Assembly (NCBI GenBank): GCA_013425375.1
Contig: JACCLH010000004.1
Location: forward strand, 1 to 40,199
Source: Microcaldota archaeon
GTDB lineage: Archaea > Micrarchaeota > Micrarchaeia > Anstonellales > Bilamarchaeaceae
DNA: 40,199 nucleotides
Direction: 5' to 3'
The position numbers and the translations under genes are program-made. The notes below the pieces were generated by a model. That model ran no database searches. It was given only the letters and a program-made list of their open reading frames with translations, and had not been told where the DNA came from. Numbering within the stretch: position 1 is the first letter of the stretch; the number at the start of each line of letters is the position of its first letter. Of the stretch, positions 18,003-28,045 are shown piece after piece.

Positions 18003-19811
18003 ATGGATTTCGTATTCAAGATAGCCGGCCAGGCCGGAGCAGGCGTCATGACGACCGGCAGGGTGATGGTGAAGTGCTTCACAAGGGGCGGCTACAATGC
18101 CCTGGGCTACCCGGAATACCCTTCGCTCATACGCGGAGGGCACAACACCGTGCAGGTGAGGGTGAGCGACAAGCCCATCCACTCGCCGCTCCAGAAGAAC
18201 GATCTGGTTTTGGCCCTGAACAAGGATGCCATATTCTATCATATGGGCAGCATGGCCAGCGGCGGCATGATCATATACGACGAGGCTATAGACGCCTCCA
18301 AGTTCACAAAAAGGCCGGATGTGCAGATGCACCCGCTCCCGCTTGCCAAGCTCACCCAGGCGGCAGGGGGGACCGAGCAGATGAAGAACACTGCTGCGCT
18401 CGGTGCTGCCCTTGCGGCTGTGGACTACCCCTTCAGCGTGCTGGAGGGCATCATGCGCGACGAGTTCAAGAGGAAGGGCGAGGAGGTCATAAAGCAGAAC
18501 GTGGATGCAGCCAAATCCGGCTATGATTATGTGAAAGGCAATGGTGTGCGCGCCTCCAAGACCATGAAACCCCTGTCAGACAGCAGGAAGATGGTGATAA
18601 CAGGCAACGAGGCAATAGCCCTGGGCGCCATCAGGGGCGGCATGAAGTTCTATGCCGCCTATCCGATGACGCCAGCATCTACCATACTGCATTCCATGAT
18701 AGACAATGAGAGGCGGTTCGGCCTGGTCGTGAAGCAGACCGAGGATGAGATAGCTGCCATCCATTACGCCATAGGCGCTTCTTTCGCAGGGGTGAGGGCG
18801 ATGACCGGGACTTCAGGAGGAGGGTTCGCTCTGATGACCGAAGCGCTTGGCCTGGCAGGCATGAGCGAAACCGGTATCGTCGTGGCAGTTGCCCAGAGGC
18901 CCGGACCGAGCACCTGCCTTCCCACCTGGACCGAGCAGGGTGATCTCAGGTGCGTGCTCCATGCTTCACAGGGGGATTTCCCAAGGGCGGTCCTGGCCCC
19001 TGGAGATATGCAGGAATGCTTCTTCCTGGCAGGCAAGGCGCTGAACCTGGCTGAGAAATACCAGACACCTGTGATAATACTGACAGACAAGAACCTGGCC
19101 GAGACCGCTTTCTCAACCGAGAAGTTCGACCAGTCCAAGGTGAAGATAGAAAGGGGCAAGATAGCCAAGGGCCTGCCCCAGCTGGCCAAGATGACAAGGT
19201 GGAAGCGCTATGCGCTGTCAGAAGACGGGGTCTCCGAAAGGGTGTTCCCAGGCACTCCGAATGGGATGCATGTGACCTCGTCATACGAGCATGACGAGAC
19301 CGGATTCAGCAGCGAGAGCTTTGCCATGCGGAAAGCCCAGGTGGACAAAAGGGCGAAGAAGCTGGAGGCCATGGCAAAGGAGATGGAAAGGCCTAAGATT
19401 TATGGGGCCAAGGATGCTGAAGTCACCCTGGTGGGCTGGGGTTCCATGAAGATGGCCGGGCTGGACGCCCTGCCCATGCTTGAAGCGAAGGGCATAAAGG
19501 CGAGGTTCGCGCATTTCACCCATCTGTTCCCGCTTGACCCCAAGGATATGAAAAGCGCGTTCAGGGGCTCCAAAGTCCTGATTATGGTGGAGAATAACCC
19601 GACCGCCCAGTTCGCAGGGCTGGTCAGGGAGCAGACAGGGATCGAGATGGACTTCCACCTGCTGAAATACGACGGCAGGCCGGTCTTCCCTGAGCAGATA
19701 GCCGAGGAAGTGGCCAAGCTGAAGGCCGCAGGATATCAGGGGCCGAAGGAGATAAGGATGGTGGAGAAGGAAGACCTGGAGTATTACAATCCCCAAAGGC
19801 ACGGGCTATAG
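18003..19811 (+). CDS. korA: 2-oxoacid:ferredoxin oxidoreductase, fused gamma-alpha subunit
   Basis: N-terminal gamma domain (KIAGQAGAGVMTTGRVMVKCFTRGGY), then ITGNEAIALGAIRGGMKFYAAYPMTPAST, EDEIAAIHYAIGASFAGVRAMTGTSGGGFALM. Confidence 0.92.
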   Translation: MDFVFKIAGQAGAGVMTTGRVMVKCFTRGGYNALGYPEYPSLIRGGHNTVQVRVSDKPIHSPLQKNDLVLALNKDAIFYHMGSMASGGMIIYDEAIDASKFTKRPDVQMHPLPLAKLTQAAGGTEQMKNTAALGAALAAVDYPFSVLEGIMRDEFKRKGEEVIKQNVDAAKSGYDYVKGNGVRASKTMKPLSDSRKMVITGNEAIALGAIRGGMKFYAAYPMTPASTILHSMIDNERRFGLVVKQTEDEIAAIHYAIGASFAGVRAMTGTSGGGFALMTEALGLAGMSETGIVVAVAQRPGPSTCLPTWTEQGDLRCVLHASQGDFPRAVLAPGDMQECFFLAGKALNLAEKYQTPVIILTDKNLAETAFSTEKFDQSKVKIERGKIAKGLPQLAKMTRWKRYALSEDGVSERVFPGTPNGMHVTSSYEHDETGFSSESFAMRKAQVDKRAKKLEAMAKEMERPKIYGAKDAEVTLVGWGSMKMAGLDALPMLEAKGIKARFAHFTHLFPLDPKDMKSAFRGSKVLIMVENNPTAQFAGLVREQTGIEMDFHLLKYDGRPVFPEQIAEEVAKLKAAGYQGPKEIRMVEKEDLEYYNPQRHGL

Positions 19812-19819
19812 GTGATATC

Positions 19820-20689
19820 ATGGTGACGATAGCAGATTTGAATGTGAAGGAAAAACCGCAGTGGTGCGCTGGTTGCGGCAACCATGCCATAGTGGTGGCT
19901 GTCAAAGGCGCTCTGGCAGAGCTTGGGATACCCCAGCACCAGACAGTGATATCGTCAGGGGTAGGGTGCAGCAGCAAGCTCCCCCATTATGTCAATACCT
20001 ATGGATTTGAGGGGCTGCACGGCAGGTCGCTGCCAGTGGCCTCTGGCATAAAGCTCGCCAACCATAAACTGACTGTCCTGGCAGTGGGCGGCGACGGGGA
20101 CGGATATGGCATAGGCTCAGGCCATTTCATGCACATCATGAGAAGGAACTACGACCTGTCATACATCGTCCATGACAACCAGATATACGGCCTGACAACC
20201 GGCCAGGCATCCCCGACCTCGCAACCTGGGATGAAGACCAGGACAACGCCCTATGGCGTTGTTGAGACGATATTCAACCCCCTGGCTTCAGCCATAACAG
20301 GCGGTGCGACATTCGTGGCAAGGGCTTTCGCAGGCGACCCGGCGCATATGAAAGAAATGTTCAAGGAAGCCATAACCCATCGTGGCTTCGCCCTGGTGGA
20401 TGTGCTCCAGCCATGCGTCACGTTCAACAAGCTGAACACCTATGACTTCTTCACCAAGAGGTGCTACAAGCTCGATCAGGCAGGCCATGATCCCTCGGAT
20501 ATAATGAAGGCCCTGGATAAGGCGATTGAAGGCCCGAACACCAATTATGAGAAGATTGCCATAGGAGTGTTCTACAAGGTCCAGAAACCGCTTTATGAGG
20601 ACAGCCTCCCCCAGATAAAGGAGAAGACGCTGGTGGAACAGGAGCTGTCAGGCATAGATATCTCCGCGGTCTGCGAAGAGATGATGTAG
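19820..20689 (+). CDS. korB: 2-oxoacid:ferredoxin oxidoreductase, beta subunit (TPP-binding)
   Basis: PQWCAGCGNHAIV, GVGCSSKLPHYVNTYGFEGLHGRSLPVASGIKLAN, GGDGDGYGIGSGHFMHIMRRNYDLSYIVHDNQIYGLTTGQASPT. Confidence 0.95.
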   Translation: MVTIADLNVKEKPQWCAGCGNHAIVVAVKGALAELGIPQHQTVISSGVGCSSKLPHYVNTYGFEGLHGRSLPVASGIKLANHKLTVLAVGGDGDGYGIGSGHFMHIMRRNYDLSYIVHDNQIYGLTTGQASPTSQPGMKTRTTPYGVVETIFNPLASAITGGATFVARAFAGDPAHMKEMFKEAITHRGFALVDVLQPCVTFNKLNTYDFFTKRCYKLDQAGHDPSDIMKALDKAIEGPNTNYEKIAIGVFYKVQKPLYEDSLPQIKEKTLVEQELSGIDISAVCEEMM

Positions 20690-20694
20690 CTTTA

Positions 20695-21978
20695 TCATCC
20701 GATACCATAAACGCGCTTGTGGTAATCCAGGAACTCTGAGACCAACCACGCGGATTTGTATATCGCCAGCGGCACCAGGTACTCTGCCTGGTCGTAGCAC
20801 TCCTTCGGCGAGAGTTTTCCGGTCTTCTTCTGGTCCTTTACCGTACCCATATGGTCCACGCTCCTGTAGCGCTGGGTGTTTATGGCGATTTTGTCTATGA
20901 ATGCACCAAGCTTCTGGCCCACATTGCCTTTCGTCCAGGACGTGTCGAGCTTCGGCCGCGCGATGCCCTTGCTGCTCCATATCCTGATATTAGGCGAGTC
21001 TGCCTTCCTGGCTATGTGGGGATAATCAGCAAGCGTGTACCATGGCTCAAGCGAATCAAGCCCTCCGGCTATTCCGGGACCGTGGGGGTCGTTGTGCACA
21101 TGGGTCGGCATATGGATGTCCTGGACCAGGTGCATCATGTGCCCCAGCGCGCAGAACGCCCTGGGCATGTCTCCCTCTGCATAATACCTGGCGGCCAGGT
21201 CCCAGTATTGCATTATCCTGTCCTTCGCGCTCTTGAACTTGAGGTCTCCGTTGAGAATCTCAAGCCCGCGCGACGTTCCGTCGCTCAGCACCTGCAGGAA
21301 GTGGGAATGGCTGGGGCTGTTGAGATCGCCCAGAAGATTCGAAGCCAATTCGAAAATCCCGGTGGTTATGCTGGGCACATCATCGTAGTCAAGCCAGTCC
21401 GGCATCCCAGTTCTCCTCCTTGGCACGCGAGGTTCCTTCCGGATGAGGTCTTCAAGTTTCTCGCCTGGTGCGAACACATAGTCCTCGGCCATGGAACCGA
21501 TTATTAGGTGGAGGGTGTATCTCTGGATGAGCGGGTTGGTGCCGAGCAGCTTCGCGGCCTCGTAAGAGAGATACTGGTGGCTGGATTCCTTGCCTGCGAT
21601 GAGTTTGGCCACCGCATCCTGCGCCTCGAGGTAATTCATGTATTTCCTGCCTTGGGTGGCAGGAGTCTCGCCTGGCAGCAAGATGTCCACCTGACCCCAG
21701 TTCATTATCTCGATTATCATGCGCGATACGGACTCGCAGGCATGAGCCGGGTCGGTGTCAAAACCGCCGCTGTCGAAACGATTGATGTTCGGCTTGGCCG
21801 GCTCTGGCCAGTATACAGATATGGGTGGTATGTAACCGGGCCGCCCATCTATGAAGGCAGGCTGAAGGACCATGAAGTCTGACATTACGGCTTCTTTGAC
21901 TCTAATGAAAAATTCCTTTACCCGCGCAGCAGTCTCTGACTGGCGCGGCATACGGAGATAAGCATGTAGCTTCTGCAT
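20695..21978 (-). CDS. Zinc-dependent phospholipase C / S1-P1 nuclease-like protein
   Basis: ALGHMMHLVQDIHMPTHVHNDPHG motif typical of Zn-dependent PLC-type folds. Start assigned to ATG 21978; the extended ORF start runs into a TATA-like sequence. Confidence 0.7.
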   Translation of the reverse strand: MQKLHAYLRMPRQSETAARVKEFFIRVKEAVMSDFMVLQPAFIDGRPGYIPPISVYWPEPAKPNINRFDSGGFDTDPAHACESVSRMIIEIMNWGQVDILLPGETPATQGRKYMNYLEAQDAVAKLIAGKESSHQYLSYEAAKLLGTNPLIQRYTLHLIIGSMAEDYVFAPGEKLEDLIRKEPRVPRRRTGMPDWLDYDDVPSITTGIFELASNLLGDLNSPSHSHFLQVLSDGTSRGLEILNGDLKFKSAKDRIMQYWDLAARYYAEGDMPRAFCALGHMMHLVQDIHMPTHVHNDPHGPGIAGGLDSLEPWYTLADYPHIARKADSPNIRIWSSKGIARPKLDTSWTKGNVGQKLGAFIDKIAINTQRYRSVDHMGTVKDQKKTGKLSPKECYDQAEYLVPLAIYKSAWLVSEFLDYHKRVYGIG

Positions 21979-22074
21979 CTTTCCCACCCCATAAATGTAT
22001 ATATAGAACAACTTTTAAAGATGCCACTACCGCACCGGGCGAAGGGTTTAAACGCCGTGATGAGAATATGATGT

Positions 22075-23682
22075 GTGGAACTTATCCCGAGGGCCTACCA
22101 GCTCTCCATATACGAATCCATAAAGCAGCATGGCAATACCCTAGTGGTACTCCCAACCGGGCTCGGCAAGACCCTCATCGCGCTCATGCTCATCCAGGAC
22201 AGGATGAAGCTCGGCAGGTGCCTTTTCCTCACTCCGACAAAGCCGCTCGCCAAGCAGCACCAGCATTCGGTCATGAAGACGCTTGAACTAAGCGATAAGA
22301 ACGTGGCGCTGGTGACAGGCGAGATAGCCCCGGCCAAGAGGAAAGAGGCGTACATCACTGATGTCATAATCAGCACCCCGCAGACCATCAGGAACGACCT
22401 GGATAATGGGGTGCTTCAGCCGGATTTCTCTCTGGTGATTTTTGACGAAAGTCATCGCGCGGTTGGGGATTACGCTTATACGCAGATAGCCGAGAAGCTG
22501 AGTTCGGAAAAAACGCTTTTCGTGGGGCTCACCGCCTCGCCCGGGGGCAGGATGGACCGCATCCGGGAGGTCATGGACGCCCTGAGGATAAGCAATGTGG
22601 AGATACGCAGCCATGAAGACCCTGACGTGGCGCCATATGTGCAGAAAAGCTCTGTGACCTGGATACCTGTGGAGCTTTCCGACCATTTCAAGGAGATAAA
22701 GAAGGAGCTGGACAGCCTGACTGCCAAACATGCCCAGAAGCTGGCCGGCATGGGGTTCCCTCCGCCATTGAAGCACAAGGGCAAGTTCATGGAGCTGAGG
22801 CAGAGGATACTGAACATCCCGCACAACATCAAATATCCGGCGCTCGTGCAGTATTCGGTCCTGCTGCACCTGCTCCATATGACCGAATTGCTTGAGACAC
22901 AGGGCATCTACCCGATGAGAAGCTACCTGGAGAAGCTCGGCCAGAAGGAAAGCAAATCCGCGAAGATGCTTCTGCACGAGGAGGGGATGGCGAAAGTGAA
23001 GCTTCTGTGCCAGAAGGACGAGGACCACCCGAAGATGGCCGTGCTGGTGGAGACAGTGAAGAGGCTCGCTGGTAAGAAAATCATCGTGTTTGTGCAGTAC
23101 CGGGCCCAGATAGCCAGGATAGAGGCAGTGCTTAAGGAGAACGGCATCACCGCAAGGCAGTTCGTGGGCAAGAAGGACGGCGTCACGAAGAAAATCCAGG
23201 AGGAGACAATCGCTGATTTCCGCGAGGGCAAGTTCGATGTGATGGTGGCGAGCTCGATAGGCGAGGAGGGGCTGGACATACCTGCAGTGGATGCTGTGAT
23301 ATTCTACGAGCCTGTGCCGAGCGAGATAAGGAGCATACAAAGAAGGGGAAGGGCGGCAAGGCTGAAGGAAGGAGAGGTAATCGTGCTCATGACAATGGGC
23401 ACACGGGATGAATACCATCATTATGCTTCAACCAATCGCGAGAAGAGGATGAAAAAGATACTAACTGGCATGCAGAGAAGCAAGAAGGCAGGATTCCAAA
23501 GCGCAGATAGGCTCGATAAAAAAGAGAAACAACCCGAAAGCGAAAAACAAACAACAAAAAGCGAAAAAAACCAAAATACCGAAAGCGCGGACCCGCTCGC
23601 GAAAGAGGAGCGAACAAAAAAACAAAAAGCGCCCGAACCGTCCCCGCGTCAGGCAGGACAGACAAAGATGACTGATTTTTGA
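22075..23682 (+). CDS. Hef/FANCM-type SF2 helicase (helicase module only, no ERCC4 nuclease) with charged tail ending in a PIP-like motif
   Basis: PRAYQLSIYESIKQHGNTLVVLPTGLGKTLIALML, TPTKPLAKQH, DESHRAVGDYAY, FVQYRAQI, VASSIGEEGLDIPAVDAVIFYEPVPSEIRSIQRRGRAAR; C-terminus QTKMTDF. Confidence 0.88.
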   Translation: MELIPRAYQLSIYESIKQHGNTLVVLPTGLGKTLIALMLIQDRMKLGRCLFLTPTKPLAKQHQHSVMKTLELSDKNVALVTGEIAPAKRKEAYITDVIISTPQTIRNDLDNGVLQPDFSLVIFDESHRAVGDYAYTQIAEKLSSEKTLFVGLTASPGGRMDRIREVMDALRISNVEIRSHEDPDVAPYVQKSSVTWIPVELSDHFKEIKKELDSLTAKHAQKLAGMGFPPPLKHKGKFMELRQRILNIPHNIKYPALVQYSVLLHLLHMTELLETQGIYPMRSYLEKLGQKESKSAKMLLHEEGMAKVKLLCQKDEDHPKMAVLVETVKRLAGKKIIVFVQYRAQIARIEAVLKENGITARQFVGKKDGVTKKIQEETIADFREGKFDVMVASSIGEEGLDIPAVDAVIFYEPVPSEIRSIQRRGRAARLKEGEVIVLMTMGTRDEYHHYASTNREKRMKKILTGMQRSKKAGFQSADRLDKKEKQPESEKQTTKSEKNQNTESADPLAKEERTKKQKAPEPSPRQAGQTKMTDF

Positions 23683-23689
23683 GTTCTGA

Positions 23690-24874
23690 TCATTCCTTCT
23701 TCCTGCCCACCCTGCTCACGCTGGTCTCAAGCACGAAGGCCAGCTCATCCTCGCTGAAACCGTAGAATTCCATGAGATGCTCGGCGTTCTTCTTACCCAT
23801 TTCCTTCAGGACAGGAAGATAGACCAGCGCATCCTTCCGGTTGGCATGGACCTTCGCCCCTATCTTCAGCCCGACGGCCTTGAGCATGGCTCTCCTTTCC
23901 ATGGTCCTGGACATGCTCCTAAGGTATTCAGGGAAATTGTATTTCGTGAACTTGTGGTAGGGCGCCTTCTTGGCGATTGCCACCCCGGCGGTCGCGAGGT
24001 CTATGGAGTATTTCAGCAGCTGCCAGTGGGATTTCCTTATCCTGCCGTCAAAGACATCGGCCTTTGACAGCGAATCATAGGCAGCGGATATGTCCTCTGC
24101 GCTCTCATATTCCGCAGGTATGTTCTCGTCTATCCAGAGCTTGATGATGTCGTAGTCTATCTCTCCGCTGACTGCCTCGCGGGCTGCAGCATAGGTCTCT
24201 GCCTTGAACACCCCACGGACGATCTGGAAGATGTCCTTGTCATGGGTCCTTGAAGTCGGACCAAGGGCCTGGAGGTCGTTGAGGGCTGCGCGCATGTCGC
24301 CTTCTGCCATTTCGGATATCCTGTCCAGGGTTTCAGGTGATAATGCCAGCTTCTCGGCTTTCGCCACATGCTCCAGCCGCTTCCTGACAGACAGCTTGTT
24401 TATCTTCTTGAAATCCACGATTTCGCATTCCGCCCTGATGGAAGAGAAACTCTTGTCCCAGATGTCTGTGGCTGTGACGATTATCGGGCATGGGGAGTCT
24501 GCCAGGAAGTTCTTGATGGCAGTGGAACCGCCGCTGTCCTTTCTCCCTGCGAGGACATCGGCATCGTCTATCAGGACAAGCTTAGACCGGCCGAAAAGGC
24601 TGGAGGCGAGGGCAGAGCCGCCGACAACGCGCTCCACACGGTCGCGGTTCCTGAGCTCGCTTGCGTTCATCTCTATGAGGTCAAGGTCGAACTGCTGCTT
24701 CAGTGCGTATGCCAGGCTGGTCTTGCCTGTTCCTGGAGGGCCCCAGACGAGCAATGGCTTCCTGGCCTTCTTCGCCAGCCAGTGGAGCATCCACTGCTTG
24801 GCGTGCTCGACCTTCTCCTGGTTGCCGATGATGTCATCGAGCTTTTTCGGGGCGTATTTCACTGTGAATAGCAT
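23690..24874 (-). CDS. rfcL: Replication factor C large subunit
   Basis: KYAPKKLDDIIGNQEKVEHAKQWM, LLVWGPPGTGKTSLAYAL, LVLIDDADVL; archaeal RfcL architecture. Confidence 0.93.
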   Translation of the reverse strand: MLFTVKYAPKKLDDIIGNQEKVEHAKQWMLHWLAKKARKPLLVWGPPGTGKTSLAYALKQQFDLDLIEMNASELRNRDRVERVVGGSALASSLFGRSKLVLIDDADVLAGRKDSGGSTAIKNFLADSPCPIIVTATDIWDKSFSSIRAECEIVDFKKINKLSVRKRLEHVAKAEKLALSPETLDRISEMAEGDMRAALNDLQALGPTSRTHDKDIFQIVRGVFKAETYAAAREAVSGEIDYDIIKLWIDENIPAEYESAEDISAAYDSLSKADVFDGRIRKSHWQLLKYSIDLATAGVAIAKKAPYHKFTKYNFPEYLRSMSRTMERRAMLKAVGLKIGAKVHANRKDALVYLPVLKEMGKKNAEHLMEFYGFSEDELAFVLETSVSRVGRKKE

Positions 24875-27800
24875 GCTTCTCCCAGAACCTGCCCACTTCT
24901 TCTTCGGGCGTGTCGGTGATGACTATTCTCTCCTGTTTATTTAAAATCCAGCTGTACTTCGACCACTGGAACCGCTCGTCCATATAGACGACCGCGACAC
25001 GGTCGCTCTCTTTCCGCCTCGCCCTTCCTGCTGCCTGGAGGGCTTTTATCGTCCCTGGGTAGAGATAGCCATAGTCCCAGCCCCTTCCGAACTTCTCATC
25101 ATAATAGTCTATCAGGGCCTGCGTCTCAACGCCCATCTCTTCCAATGCCACGCCTACTATGACCACTGTCTTTATCTCGCCCTCGCAGTAATCAACCCCT
25201 TCCGATAGGCTTCCACCTTGCACCCCGCAAAGGGTTCCCCCGTCCTTGAAGTCCTTGAGCAGCTGCCTGGTCTCATAGGGCCGCATGCCGAGCTTCTGCA
25301 CGAGCAGGTTGCGCGAGCGCATGAGCGGGAGGACCGAGTCCATCACCTTGTAGGAAGGGAAGAAGACGGCCGTGCCGCCAGGGGTGCGCGAGATTATGCG
25401 GTCGGTCTTGTCCGCGATTGCTGTGTATTCCTCCATGCCGCGCCTTGAATATTTGGTGGTGAGGTTGTTGGTGATTATGTTGGTGGTGTTGCGCCTGTCG
25501 AACGGCGAGGGATAGGTGCGCATCACTGTCCGTTCCTTGTCCAGGCCGAGTATGTCGCGGTGCATCTCAAGCGGGATGAGGGTGCCGCTCATGAGGACAG
25601 CGGATGCGCAATGGTTGAGGATGCGGGTGGCAGGAGAGGGGTCCAGCAGGCTCTTGGAAAGCAGGTGGGTGGTGCCTCTTCTCCTTAGGACCCTGACGCA
25701 CTCATGGGAGGAATCGCCCCACTCGGTGAAGAATCCTGCCAGCTTGAGGCAGGCGCTCTTCTTGCCGGTCTTCTCAACGAAGTCATAGCCTGCCTCAGCC
25801 AGGCGATTTGCTGCCTCGTCCATCCCCAGGCCGAACTTCTCTATGAAAAGCTCGAAGCTTTTCGCTGCGATTATGCGCTCCTCCTCTTTTGGCAGCATGG
25901 AGGCGCCCCACAGTTCGAACTCCTCTTTCACAGGCCCTGCGTCAAGGCCAAGGAAGCGCATCTCCTTAGCCATCCTGCTGAAAGTGAAGGTGCCTATCCT
26001 GCTGGAGAGGCTGTCCCTGACCCGTTGGGCCAGGTTGTGGGCTTCGTCTATGATTATGATGGAATCCTCTATCCGCTTCTTCACCTTGCCCAGGAAGATG
26101 TCGCGGATGTGCGGATTCATGAGATGGTGATAATCCGCTATGATGACATTGGACTCCTCGCCGAGCCTGAGCAGCCATTCGTATGGGCAGGAGCAATACT
26201 CCCTGCCGATTTTTATCAGGTCGTGATGGCTCTGGGCCACACCGTACTGCTCCAGCACCACGCGGAAAGTGGAGGACGCCTTAGCTTCTTGTATGCGGTT
26301 GTATCCCCTTGCGTTGCCGTAGTACATGCATTCCTTGTTCTTCCTTTTCTTGGAGCACAGGGTCTGGAAGGCATCGTGATCCAACCGGCTGATATTATCA
26401 TCTATGCAGCAGTGGGAGCGACCGACGATGTCGACTGCCCTGAGCTTGAGCTGGGGGTGCTTTTCTGCTATGCCTTTCACGACCTCCAGAGCTATCTTGT
26501 GCTGGGAGATTTTCGGGGTGAGGAAGAAGACAGTGAGGTCGTTCTCAAGGGCGTATGTTATGGCTGAGGAGAGCGCCGCGTCGCTATTATGGGCAATAAT
26601 ACCTTCGGCGACAAAGTTTTTTGCCGCTGGCACACTGAAATCAAAAACCTCTTCCTCCGGCATATTTTGTATTTCGACTATATCATCCCATAGGATATCG
26701 GAATTGAGAATGGCTTCTAATCTGGAGGGATATTCGTTTCGGCACTTATTCTTTTTAAGAAATTTTATCAATAAATCGAGCGTATATCTGGTCGGTTTTT
26801 TATTGCCAACCAGATATTCGCAAAGCGAATCATAAAGCTTGTTTCCCCACGGCACTTGTTTTCTAAGTTCCAAAAGAAAGGCACTGTCGATTTCGAAGGT
26901 ATCTATATTTGGGTTGGTTTTCTTGTTCTTAAGACTGGCCAGGATTGCCCTTAATCTTGATTTTTTATAGCTTACCGTGAAACCAATGAATTTTTCAAAT
27001 TGCACAAGGGAAAGACGGTCTGATATCCTTAATATGAAATAAGTACCGTATCTTCGATTTGCCTTTTTTCCCATCTGTGAAATAATACCGAATCTGAGCA
27101 ATCCGAATTTGAGTGTCCTAACCAGCCTTTCGGATTTGGTAGTGAGGCAAATGGAGTTTGATTTCTCCACATAACCATCAGTATCAAAAAGACCGCTCAG
27201 AAATTCCGCGAAGATGCTCTGGGGTGACACCATAATCTCATTTGGAACGTAAACATGAGCACATTTGCCGCCCTTTCTGCCGATTCTGACGTCAGGGGAA
27301 CCGTACTTTTCCAGAAATTTCTTCAGAACGACAGAATCAACATGGTAATCTGAAGTCCCATACCTCTTTAAGGTCAGTCCAAGTTCGGACATTGCCATGC
27401 TTATCCGTTCGATGATTTCTGGTGATTTTAAGGTAAATCTGATCCGTATTCTCGAGTTGAAACTTCCATCCCCGATAAACGCCCCCACCAAGTAAGATAT
27501 ATTTTTGGTGAGACGGATGGCATATCTTTTTACATTGGTCGCATGAGGGCTGGTTGGCTCAAAACCGAACCTTTGAGGTGATCTCGGGGTTACAATCAGC
27601 CTGCGCACCGTGGCGATTTTCTCTCCCAATTTCAAATTCTCGGCCTTTTTCCATCCACAGGGAGTTAAAAATTTGTGGGAATATGTCGACTTAATCTCAT
27701 AACCGTGGCGTGATTGTATTCTGCAGATTTTTTCCTTTCCGACCTTTACCATGAATCCTCGCTTGAGGGAAAGTGTATGAGTTTCGGAAATAGAGTTCAC

Positions 27801-27995
27801 ATTCTCGGACGACAGATCCTTCGCCATGACGAGGCCCTTGGAAGTGAAAACAAGCGAATCGCCGGATATGCATTTTCCAGAGCCGGTCGGCGCGCTGGCC
27901 ATGAAAAGCTTCCGCTCGCTGAGCGCATTGTAGATGTCGTCCATCAGCTCTTTCTGGAATGGACGCACCCGCTCGTGGCGGAAATAGATGACCAT
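24834..27995 (-). CDS. XPD/Rad3-type Fe-S helicase (about 624 aa host protein) interrupted by an in-frame intein
   Basis: RPFQKELMDDIYNAL...SAPTGSGK | intein | SDAALSSA; DEAH box (IIIDEAHNLAQRVRDSLSS); Cys residues between motifs I and II; QAAGRARRKESDR. Confidence 0.9.
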   Translation of the reverse strand: MVIYFRHERVRPFQKELMDDIYNALSERKLFMASAPTGSGKCISGDSLVFTSKGLVMAKDLSSENVNSISETHTLSLKRGFMVKVGKEKICRIQSRHGYEIKSTYSHKFLTPCGWKKAENLKLGEKIATVRRLIVTPRSPQRFGFEPTSPHATNVKRYAIRLTKNISYLVGAFIGDGSFNSRIRIRFTLKSPEIIERISMAMSELGLTLKRYGTSDYHVDSVVLKKFLEKYGSPDVRIGRKGGKCAHVYVPNEIMVSPQSIFAEFLSGLFDTDGYVEKSNSICLTTKSERLVRTLKFGLLRFGIISQMGKKANRRYGTYFILRISDRLSLVQFEKFIGFTVSYKKSRLRAILASLKNKKTNPNIDTFEIDSAFLLELRKQVPWGNKLYDSLCEYLVGNKKPTRYTLDLLIKFLKKNKCRNEYPSRLEAILNSDILWDDIVEIQNMPEEEVFDFSVPAAKNFVAEGIIAHNSDAALSSAITYALENDLTVFFLTPKISQHKIALEVVKGIAEKHPQLKLRAVDIVGRSHCCIDDNISRLDHDAFQTLCSKKRKNKECMYYGNARGYNRIQEAKASSTFRVVLEQYGVAQSHHDLIKIGREYCSCPYEWLLRLGEESNVIIADYHHLMNPHIRDIFLGKVKKRIEDSIIIIDEAHNLAQRVRDSLSSRIGTFTFSRMAKEMRFLGLDAGPVKEEFELWGASMLPKEEERIIAAKSFELFIEKFGLGMDEAANRLAEAGYDFVEKTGKKSACLKLAGFFTEWGDSSHECVRVLRRRGTTHLLSKSLLDPSPATRILNHCASAVLMSGTLIPLEMHRDILGLDKERTVMRTYPSPFDRRNTTNIITNNLTTKYSRRGMEEYTAIADKTDRIISRTPGGTAVFFPSYKVMDSVLPLMRSRNLLVQKLGMRPYETRQLLKDFKDGGTLCGVQGGSLSEGVDYCEGEIKTVVIVGVALEEMGVETQALIDYYDEKFGRGWDYGYLYPGTIKALQAAGRARRKESDRVAVVYMDERFQWSKYSWILNKQERIVITDTPEEEVGRFWEKHAIHSEIRPEKAR
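26586..27872 (-). mobile_element. Intein with LAGLIDADG homing endonuclease, inserted in the helicase Walker A motif
   Basis: 429 aa: N-terminal CISGDSLVFT, block B-like STYSHKFLTPCGWKKA, LVGAFIGDGSF and FLSGLFDTDGYV endonuclease motifs, C-terminal FDFSVPAAKNFVAEGIIAHN followed by Ser. Confidence 0.95.
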
Positions 27996-28045
27996 GATGT
28001 GAATGGGTTGCAGAGGATTTTAAGCTGGACGGCACCTCATTTCCG

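Noticed and set aside
22288-23421. 377-aa minus-strand ORF opposite the Hef-like helicase
   Set aside because: Antisense shadow ORF; His/Leu-rich translation typical of complementary-strand artefacts.
25704-26567. 287-aa plus-strand ORF inside the XPD-like helicase gene
   Set aside because: Overlaps conserved helicase motifs on the opposite strand; no independent support.
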